Source: Planctomycetota bacterium
Lineage (GTDB): Bacteria; Planctomycetota; Phycisphaerae; UBA1845
NCBI GenBank assembly: GCA_022561415.1
Contig: JADFRH010000051.1
Location: forward strand, 1 to 10,620
DNA length: 10,620 nucleotides
Direction: 5' to 3'
Both the position numbers and the translations under genes were made by a program. Below are positions 5,642 to 10,620 of the stretch, one piece after another. How positions within the stretch are numbered: position 1 is the first letter of the stretch; each line of letters starts with the position of its first letter. The notes under the pieces are model-generated. The model saw only the letters and a program-made list of their open reading frames with translations. It made no database searches and had not been told where the DNA came from.

Positions 5642-6481
5642 ATGGCGGATGGTAGCATGGAAGCTCCAATAAACGATAGCCCTGATCGCATACTTAGCGA
5701 GATTGAACAGGAGGAGCGCGCGCTCCAGAACCTGAATCAGAATCTGTATCGAGTGCCAAAAGACCCCTGGGAAAAGTTGCCAAGGCCCCCTACGGAGCTC
5801 GACGTGATGGCGACTGAATTGGTGAAAGGATCGAGAGCAACCGAAATGCGCACCAATCTGTTCCGGCGAGCGGCGATTCTCCGAGGAACATGCCCAGATT
5901 TGCCGCCGATTCCACCCTATACCGACGACCGAGTTTACGATGTCACCGTAGCTCTACGCAATTGGTGCGTGGATGCATCGCTTGTACGCAATCGGGCTCA
6001 GGATCCGCAAGATACTCGGAGCCATGACTCCACCCGAGTGTCGCACGCCTCCAATCTTTCTGATACGCCGGACGTCGAACCGGCGACGCCAAGTGACAAG
6101 TCTGAGATCTCAAGCGCCGCGCACACAGTGTCGCGGCTGCGAGAGAAGGATCCGGAGGCGCCTTCCGGCCAGGAACCCAAAGACGCTCGCGTGCCCGTGC
6201 CAAATTCCCGGCCAGCTCGACATGGGCCCGACTTTAGATCCGTGCATTGGTACGATATTGATTATCATTTCACGGGGATGCAAGCTGCGGTGGTGAAAGT
6301 GCTCTGGGAATCTTTGGAAAATGGCACCCCGGACGTTGGCGACGCAAAGCTGTTGAGCCTCGCGGGAGGCTCAGGCGATCGGCTACGCGACGTGTTCAAA
6401 GACCACCCAGCATGGGGAACGATGATCGTTGACGGCAAGACCAAAGGAAGCAAGCGGCTGTGCGAGCCAACCGGCAACTGA
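5642..6481 (+). CDS. Planctomycete-type hypothetical protein with C-terminal winged-helix-like domain
   Basis: About 279 aa from ATG 5642 (GTG 5609 and ATG 5657 are alternatives; none has a decisive ribosome-binding site). Three parts are visible: an N-terminal helical segment with DRILSEIEQEERALQNLNQN and a DPWEKLPRPP turn; a Ser/Thr/Asp/Pro-rich linker of roughly 80 residues, probably disordered; and a compact C-terminal domain of ~75 residues starting VHWYDIDYHFTGMQAAVV and ending HPAWGTMIVDGKTKGSKRL. From memory, this C-terminal block recurs in planctomycete proteins of unknown function and has the alternation of helices and a basic wing expected of a winged helix (VVKVLWESLENGTPDVGDAK, LLSLAGGSGDRLRDVFKDH). 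A DNA-binding or accessory role in the element is possible but unproven. Codon use is less GC-rich at third positions than in the primase gene downstream. Confidence 0.7.
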   Translation: MADGSMEAPINDSPDRILSEIEQEERALQNLNQNLYRVPKDPWEKLPRPPTELDVMATELVKGSRATEMRTNLFRRAAILRGTCPDLPPIPPYTDDRVYDVTVALRNWCVDASLVRNRAQDPQDTRSHDSTRVSHASNLSDTPDVEPATPSDKSEISSAAHTVSRLREKDPEAPSGQEPKDARVPVPNSRPARHGPDFRSVHWYDIDYHFTGMQAAVVKVLWESLENGTPDVGDAKLLSLAGGSGDRLRDVFKDHPAWGTMIVDGKTKGSKRLCEPTGN

Positions 6482-6494
6482 ACGCCGAAAATCG

Positions 6495-6562
6495 CCCCCC
6501 ACCAAATACTCCACCTGTACCCCACCAAAGACCCCACGCGCGCCCCATCTAGGCCCCAGCCC
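6495..6562 (-). promoter_or_regulatory. Phased C-tracts: G-quadruplex-forming potential upstream of the replication operon
   Basis: Plus-strand C-runs lie at 6495-6500, 6520-6523, 6532-6535, 6543-6546, 6554-6557 and 6560-6562. On the minus strand the last four give GGG-N2-GGGG-N7-GGGG-N7-GGGG, a canonical G-quadruplex pattern, with a further G4 tract 8 nt on. Tract spacing is 12, 11 and 11 bp, close to one helical turn. CCCCACCAAA occurs twice (6497-6506, 6520-6529), with CCCCAC again at 6532-6537 and its complement at 6575-6580 just before the next start codon. This could equally be iteron-like protein sites. Confidence 0.5.
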
Positions 6563-6581
6563 GTCAGACATACTGTGGGGT

Positions 6582-6776
6582 ATGGAAGTACCACTACTAA
6601 ACTTGCACGACCTCGCAACGGAGCTTCGGCTTCCTGCGCGGTGGTTGCGATTGGAGGCGGATTCGGGGCGAATTCCGTGCCTGCGTATCGGGCGGAATCG
6701 CCTTTTCAACGTCGATGCGGTCCGAAAGGTCCTTGCGACTAGGGCGGCCAATACGAAGGTGAATTCCGATGACTGA
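6582..6776 (+). CDS. Small excisionase-type helix-turn-helix protein
   Basis: A 64-aa protein starting MEVPLLNLHDLATELRLPAR and continuing WLRLEADSGRIPCLRIGRNR, then LFNVDAVRKVLATRA. This is the MerR/excisionase-type winged helix-turn-helix: helix 1 (HDLATELRL), recognition helix (ARWLRLEADSG), wing (RIPCLRIGRNRLFN). Proteins of this size control excision or transcription in integrated elements. I took ATG 6582 because the domain begins right there; the frame stays open further upstream, but that extension is Pro/Thr-rich with no homology. A TGTGGGG directly before the ATG is a possible but very close ribosome-binding site. The stop overlaps the next gene's start by 8 nt (ATGACTGA), so the two are co-translated. 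First gene of the plus-strand maintenance module. Confidence 0.78.
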   Translation: MEVPLLNLHDLATELRLPARWLRLEADSGRIPCLRIGRNRLFNVDAVRKVLATRAANTKVNSDD

Positions 6777-7008
6777 AGAGACCTCGCAGCTTGCCGTCAA
6801 CGCGAAGAAGCTCGCCGCGATGCTCGGGCTATCCGAACGAACGATCCGCCAGCTGGACGCCGGAGGAAAGTTGCCCAAGCCCGTCAAAATCGGGGCGCGG
6901 TCGGTGCGCTGGCCGGTTGCCGAGATCGACGCGTGGCTCGCGGCCGGCGCGCCGGATCGGGCAACATGGAATGCGATGCGCGGAAATCGAAGCGCGGCCT
7001 CGCCTTGA
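6769..7008 (+). CDS. AlpA/excisionase-family DNA-binding protein
   Basis: A 79-aa protein: VNAKKLAAMLGLSERTIRQL (helix-turn-helix, residues ~10-29), DAGGKLPKPVKIGARSVRWP (wing, ~30-49), VAEIDAWLAA (third helix). The LPKPVKIG..VRWxxxEIDAWL string is the AlpA-type signature of phage-derived regulators that switch on integrase or act as excisionases. The start overlaps the preceding gene by 8 nt, and the primase follows 13 bp after the stop. Two consecutive, unlike winged helix-turn-helix proteins may form a heteromeric excision complex or act at different sites. Family assignment is strong; the regulated target is unknown. Confidence 0.88.
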   Translation: MTEETSQLAVNAKKLAAMLGLSERTIRQLDAGGKLPKPVKIGARSVRWPVAEIDAWLAAGAPDRATWNAMRGNRSAASP

Positions 7009-7021
7009 GACAGAAAGAAAG

Positions 7022-9538
7022 ATGCCCGTCGCGGCTGTAGGGGCCGATCGACGGGCAGGTTCGAAACCAAGCATGAGTCTACCAAAGACACGCCCAATTT
7101 ACAACATCCTTGAGCAACTCCGAAACGTGAAACCAAAGGGCGCGGGTCGGTACATGGCAAGTTGTCCATGTCTGAAACATGGAAAGGGGCGTGGGGATCG
7201 CACGCCCTCCCTCAGTATTTCGGAGACCGAGGACGGCACGGTCCTGATCAAGTGCTTCGCCGGATGCACCCCTGAATCCGTCGTTTCGGCCGTCGGCCTC
7301 ACTAAGGCCGACCTTTTCCCGCATCGCGCCGGCGACCATCGCAGGCGGCGTAGCAACCACAAGGCACGTCCCGAGCCCGCACGCGCGTTTTCAACGCAAG
7401 ACGGTGCGATCACGCACCTGTTAAACTCGCCGAAGCTCCGCGGGGGAAGGGTCACCGAGAGTAACGGCTACTCCGATTCCTTCACCATCCTGCGCATCGA
7501 TTTTACTGACGGGCGAGAGAAAACCTATCGACCGTTGCACCGTACGCCAAGGGGCTGGTCTGTCGGCGATCCGCCGGGCCTACTACCCCTGTTTGGACTT
7601 CTCGAGCTGAACGGGGCCGGTACGGTCTACGTGTGCGAGGGAGAGATGTGCGTTCTAGCGCTCCGCCGGCTCGGACTGTGCGCTACGACGTCGGCACACG
7701 GCGCCAATTCGCCTCAGAAGGCTGACTGGTCACCACTAGCTGGCAAGACCGTCGTAATCCTGGCTGACAACGACGCCGCCGGACGCGGTTACGCGGAGGA
7801 TGTTGCGCGAATACTGCATCAACTTCGAAGCACCGTGAAGATCGTTGTGCTCCCCGGTTTGCCTGACGGCGGCGACATCGTGGACTTCATCAACGCCCGC
7901 GACTCGCGCGACGATAATGAATTGCAGCGCATGGTCGAGGCGATCGCGGCCGAGACGCCTTGGCTCCCAGCTCCAAAGGCCGATCCCGACGGTTGCGCCG
8001 AGGTGGAAGAGGCGCCCTGGCGGCCATTCCCTATCGAGATCTTCCCTCCCGTGATCCGGGATTTCGTGACCGAGGCAGCGACGGCGATGGGCTGCGACCC
8101 GGCGATGATCGCGATGCCGGTGCTCGCGGCGATCACGTCGGCGATCGGCACGACCCGCACGATTCGCCTCAAGCGAAGCTGGCGGGAGCCTGGGATCGGC
8201 TGGTTTGCTGTGGTCGCCAAGTCGGGGACGATGAAGAGTCCGGCGCACGAGCTGGCGATACGGCCCGTGCATCGAGCGCAGGAGAAGCAGTTTGACGAGT
8301 GCCATGAGGCGCTCGCAAAGTACCACGAGGCGAAGAAAACGCGCGAACGGAAGCAATCGAAGAAGGCTGCGAAGGGAGCGGCCCCGTTCGAGTCCATCGA
8401 TGAGGGTAATCCGCCCGAGCGACCCGCGTGCATTCGATACGTTGTCAGCGATGTTACGATCGAGGCCTTGGCACCGATTCTCGAAGCCAACCCGCGCGGC
8501 GTGCTCTGCGAGCGAGACGAGATCGATGGGTGGTTCGCGAGCTTCAACCAGTACAAGGCAGGGAAGGGGAGCGATCGGGCAAACTGGCTGCAGCTCCACC
8601 GAGCCGGCACGATCACGATCGACCGAAAGACGGGGGAGCGTGGCACGATCCACGTTCCTCTCGCCGCGGCTTCACTCTGCGGGACGATTCAACCCGGCAC
8701 GCTGCGCCGGGTTCTGACAGCGGAACACTTCGACTCCGGGCTCTCCGCGCGGCTGTTGCTCGTCATGCCTCCCACACGGCGGAAGAAGTGGACCGAGGCT
8801 GACCTGTCGGAGCAAACCGAGGATCGGTATGCGGAGCTGATCGGCAAGCTGCACGCGCTCAAGCACGGCGCCAGCGACGACGGCAAGCCGATCCCGATCG
8901 CCGTCTCAATGTCGGTCGACGCGAAGGCTCGATGGGTTGAGTTCTACAACGACTTCGCAGGATCGCAGAACGAGGCAGGCGACGACCTCGCAGCGGCGTT
9001 TTCCAAGATCGAAGCATACGCGGCACGGTTTGCGCTGGTTCACCACTTCGTACGGTGGGCGACCGAGCCCGGATTCAACGCCCAAGCGATCGGGCCTGAA
9101 TCGATCGACTTCGGGATCACGCTCGCTCGCTGGTTCGCTCACGAGTGCGAGCGAGTCTACAGGGCGCTCGGCCGGACTGAAACGTCCGAGCAACAGCAGC
9201 GCCGCGACCTTATCGACTTCATCCGGAGCCGGGGTGGGTTCGTGACCGCCCGCGTTCTACAGCGAGGTGGGCCGTGCTTCTCGACGGCGGCTGAGGCCGG
9301 AGCGGCGCTCGACGACCTTGCGTCCAATGGGCTTGGCGTTTGGGAATTCTTGAAACCGCCGGGTAAGGGTGGGCGACCGTCCAAGCGATTTCGACTCACG
9401 GACAGCTCTGGCACCGACACAACCGACGCAGAGGATACGGAGACTACGGGTTCTGTCAGTGTCAGTAGCGGCAACGGTACTGAGGACGTCGGGACGCCAA
9501 TTGACGATCCAACCCGGCCTGAGTCGGAAAGCACTTGA
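7022..9538 (+). CDS. Element replication protein: CHC2-like zinc finger, TOPRIM and DUF3987 helicase-like domain
   Basis: 838 aa from ATG 7022 (ATG 7073 also possible); the in-frame sequence upstream, back to 6791, only shadows the AlpA-like gene. Order: CHC2-like zinc finger with C50-x2-H53 and C78-x3-C82 (KCFAGC) inside YMASCPCLKH...LADLFP-type sequence; TOPRIM at ~200-290 with E206 (VYVCEGE) and D249/D251 (ILADNDAAG); DUF3987 at ~336-715 with the Walker-A-like AKSGTMKSPA at 399-408, a Walker-B-like LCERDEIDGW at 495-504 and SGLSARLLLVMPP at 572-584; then a helical block (~720-790, QRRDLIDFIRSRGGFVTARV) and an acidic Ser/Thr-rich tail of ~45 residues. It should make primers and unwind DNA at the element's own origin. 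Such proteins are common in phages and integrative elements. Its stop TGA lies inside the -35 hexamer of the next promoter. Domain calls are firm; activity inferred. Confidence 0.88.
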   Translation: MPVAAVGADRRAGSKPSMSLPKTRPIYNILEQLRNVKPKGAGRYMASCPCLKHGKGRGDRTPSLSISETEDGTVLIKCFAGCTPESVVSAVGLTKADLFPHRAGDHRRRRSNHKARPEPARAFSTQDGAITHLLNSPKLRGGRVTESNGYSDSFTILRIDFTDGREKTYRPLHRTPRGWSVGDPPGLLPLFGLLELNGAGTVYVCEGEMCVLALRRLGLCATTSAHGANSPQKADWSPLAGKTVVILADNDAAGRGYAEDVARILHQLRSTVKIVVLPGLPDGGDIVDFINARDSRDDNELQRMVEAIAAETPWLPAPKADPDGCAEVEEAPWRPFPIEIFPPVIRDFVTEAATAMGCDPAMIAMPVLAAITSAIGTTRTIRLKRSWREPGIGWFAVVAKSGTMKSPAHELAIRPVHRAQEKQFDECHEALAKYHEAKKTRERKQSKKAAKGAAPFESIDEGNPPERPACIRYVVSDVTIEALAPILEANPRGVLCERDEIDGWFASFNQYKAGKGSDRANWLQLHRAGTITIDRKTGERGTIHVPLAAASLCGTIQPGTLRRVLTAEHFDSGLSARLLLVMPPTRRKKWTEADLSEQTEDRYAELIGKLHALKHGASDDGKPIPIAVSMSVDAKARWVEFYNDFAGSQNEAGDDLAAAFSKIEAYAARFALVHHFVRWATEPGFNAQAIGPESIDFGITLARWFAHECERVYRALGRTETSEQQQRRDLIDFIRSRGGFVTARVLQRGGPCFSTAAEAGAALDDLASNGLGVWEFLKPPGKGGRPSKRFRLTDSSGTDTTDAEDTETTGSVSVSSGNGTEDVGTPIDDPTRPESEST

Positions 9539-9563
9539 CACGATATCCGACATGTGATATCAT
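9535..9563 (+). promoter_or_regulatory. Near-consensus sigma-70 promoter with paired GATATC sites
   Basis: TTGACA (9535-9540), a 17-bp spacer and TATCAT (9558-9563), 10 bp before the XRE gene start. The -35 overlaps the primase stop codon. Two GATATC hexamers (9542-9547, 9556-9561), 14 bp apart start to start, with an ACATGT palindrome between them, occupy the spacer and -10: a likely operator. The short distance to the ATG suggests a very short leader. Confidence 0.75.
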
Positions 9564-9573
9564 CAGGATAGAT

Positions 9574-9810
9574 ATGGCAATGCGATCGAACCCCGAGAAC
9601 GACCTGGCCGTGTTGATCCGGCGGCGGTTCCGCGCATCCGGTCTCTCGATTCTCCAGCTCGCCAAGCGGTCGGGCGTCCCCTACGCGGCGGCGCATGGGT
9701 TCGTCAACGGCACACGTGACCCCGTACTCTCAACGGCGGCCAAGCTGTGCAAGGCGCTCGGATTGGAGCTGAGGCCACTCGGACGAGGGCGTCGAAAACC
9801 GAAAGGGTAG
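9574..9810 (+). CDS. XRE-family HTH regulator upstream of integrase
   Basis: A 78-aa protein with a Cro/C1-type fold: LAVLIRRRFRASGLSILQLA, KRSGVPYAAAHGFVNGTRDP, VLSTAAKLCKALGLELRPL. The recognition helix is around YAAAHGFVNG, and the C-terminus is basic (GRGRRKPKG). ATG 9574 is preceded by AGGA (9565-9568) with 5-nt spacing; a second ATG lies two codons on. The promoter at 9535-9563 drives it, and the paired GATATC sites within that promoter make it a likely autorepressor. The integrase starts 7 bp after its stop, so the regulator and recombinase form one unit; it probably limits integrase expression. Confidence 0.87.
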   Translation: MAMRSNPENDLAVLIRRRFRASGLSILQLAKRSGVPYAAAHGFVNGTRDPVLSTAAKLCKALGLELRPLGRGRRKPKG

Positions 9811-9817
9811 GTGGGAC

Positions 9818-10620
9818 ATGGCACGAATCTTCAAGCGATCACGCAAGACGAAAACCAAAGACGGGGAATCCGTCACGAAGAAATCGCACCGGTGGTATAT
9901 CACCTACCGCGATTCGTTGGGCGTGCGACGCACCGTACGGGGATACGCAGACAAACATGCAACCCACCAGTTTGCCAGCGATCTTGAAAAACAGGCGGCA
10001 CAAGAGGCTACCGGCCTGATCGACAAATACGCCGAGCATCGAAAGCGACCGTTGGCGGAGCACCTTCGAGACTACAAGCGGCACCTTGAAGACAAGACGT
10101 CGCCCCAACACGTCGCAACGGTGATTCCGCGTGTGCGTAAAATACTCGACGGTTGCCGGTTCACTTACTGGACGGACGTGGCCGCGTCCAAGGTACAGGC
10201 GTTCATCGGGGACTTGCAGCGCGACGGCCTTAGCGTCCAGACGTGCAATTTCTACCTCCAGGCGATGAAACAATTCTGCCGGTGGATGATTCAAGATGCA
10301 CGAGCCCCCGATAGCCCGGTCACGCACTTGAAAGCCGGGAACGCTCGCACGGATCGGCGACACGATCGACGCGCGCTGTCTGCCGAGGAATTGCAACGGA
10401 TTCTCGAAACCACCCGGAACGGTGTGACGCGATTCGGCATGACGCGAGAGGACCGCGCGATGCTCTACACGGTCGCCGTCGAAACCGGACTCCGCGCTGG
10501 AGAGTTACGGACGCTCACTTGGGGCGCGTGCGATTTGGACGGCGACTCGCCAACCTTGACGGTCTTGGCGGCATACTCGAAGCACGGACGCGAAGACGTT
10601 CAACCCCTGCGACCCGCTAC
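9818..10620 (+). CDS. Tyrosine recombinase/integrase, N-terminal part, runs off window
   Basis: ATG 9818 is preceded by a good AGGTGGG ribosome-binding site and lies 7 bp after the XRE gene. 267 full codons are visible, with no stop. The N-terminus is basic (MARIFKRSRKTKTKDG), followed by an arm-binding-like strand set (RWYITYRDSLGVRRTVRGY, ~25-43); a core-binding SAM-like domain at ~78-170 (AEHLRDYKRHLEDKTSP, VQTCNFYLQAMKQFCRWM); and the start of the catalytic domain (RRALSAEELQRIL, ~185-196). The box I arginine is R226 in VETGLRAGELRTL, and the beta-strand lysine is K255 in AYSKHGRED. The HxxR box and the nucleophilic tyrosine must lie beyond the edge. It inserts and excises the element at a target site; an attachment site would normally be expected just downstream, outside this window. 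Confidence 0.92.
   Translation, partial: MARIFKRSRKTKTKDGESVTKKSHRWYITYRDSLGVRRTVRGYADKHATHQFASDLEKQAAQEATGLIDKYAEHRKRPLAEHLRDYKRHLEDKTSPQHVATVIPRVRKILDGCRFTYWTDVAASKVQAFIGDLQRDGLSVQTCNFYLQAMKQFCRWMIQDARAPDSPVTHLKAGNARTDRRHDRRALSAEELQRILETTRNGVTRFGMTREDRAMLYTVAVETGLRAGELRTLTWGACDLDGDSPTLTVLAAYSKHGREDVQPLRPA

Noticed and set aside
6791..7021. N-terminal extension of the primase frame
   Set aside because: It overlaps almost the whole AlpA-like gene in another frame and is Ser/Arg/Pro-rich without homology; the domain begins after 7022.
7058..7068. GGTTCGAAACC, resembling a tRNA T-arm
   Set aside because: It lies inside the primase coding sequence, and no acceptor, D or anticodon stems can be built around it.
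7736..8653. 305-codon minus-strand frame opposite the primase
   Set aside because: Arg/Leu-rich antisense shadow of a gene with clear TOPRIM and DUF3987 motifs.
9535..9573. Start of the XRE gene at TTG 9535
   Set aside because: That triplet is part of the -35 element, and the AGGA-preceded ATG at 9574 fits the family N-terminus.
1..10620. CRISPR array, rRNA, tRNA or insertion sequence
   Set aside because: No spaced direct-repeat array, no RNA gene consensus, and no transposase or IS terminal repeats could be seen.

Overview
The window looks like accessory DNA from a GC-rich bacterium, most likely a member of the Planctomycetota. This is an inference from three things: an MfnB-family protein (otherwise an archaeal, methylotroph and planctomycete family), a small hypothetical protein with a planctomycete-style C-terminal domain (an HPAWGTMIVDGKTKGSKRL-type end), and the set of small helix-turn-helix proteins, CHC2/TOPRIM/DUF3987 primase and tyrosine recombinase typical of integrated elements in that phylum. 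The right end is the integration and replication end of a mobile element. The window stops inside the integrase, so neither attachment site is visible.

Layout, left to right. (1) 1-2403, minus strand: a tight three-gene cluster reading leftwards. It encodes an MfnB-like aldolase-fold protein, an ABC/SMC-type ATPase 3 bp downstream, and an HNH endonuclease 6 bp after that. The last two match the PtuA/PtuB (Septu) arrangement of anti-phage defence. The HNH gene runs off the window, and its last ~55 visible codons do not look like the usual family C-terminus. (2) 2404-2917: no intact gene. It holds nested GC-rich inverted repeats and the leftover C-terminus of a second XRE-type regulator. (3) 2918-4582: an XRE regulator (minus) divergent from a gene for a protein with a degenerate phospholipase-D-like domain and a coiled coil (plus). 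A perfect 7-5-7 palindrome, probably the regulator's operator, lies between them. (4) 4579-5401, minus: a translationally coupled pair, a DUF5681-like protein followed by an unrecognised 159-aa protein. (5) 5609-6481, plus: a planctomycete-type hypothetical protein. (6) 6582-10620, plus: two small excisionase/AlpA-type DNA-binding proteins with overlapping reading frames, a large primase/DUF3987 protein, an XRE regulator behind a near-consensus sigma-70 promoter, and the first 267 codons of a tyrosine recombinase.

How it may work together: segment 6 is the element's maintenance module (excision control, replication priming, integration). Segments 1 and 3 look like cargo. Segment 1 is a candidate defence operon, and its odd member, an MfnB-like protein lacking the Schiff-base lysine I recall for the family, is the most intriguing point in the window. 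The phased C-tracts (G-quadruplex potential on the minus strand) before segment 6 and the paired GATATC sites in the integrase promoter are the most notable non-coding signals.
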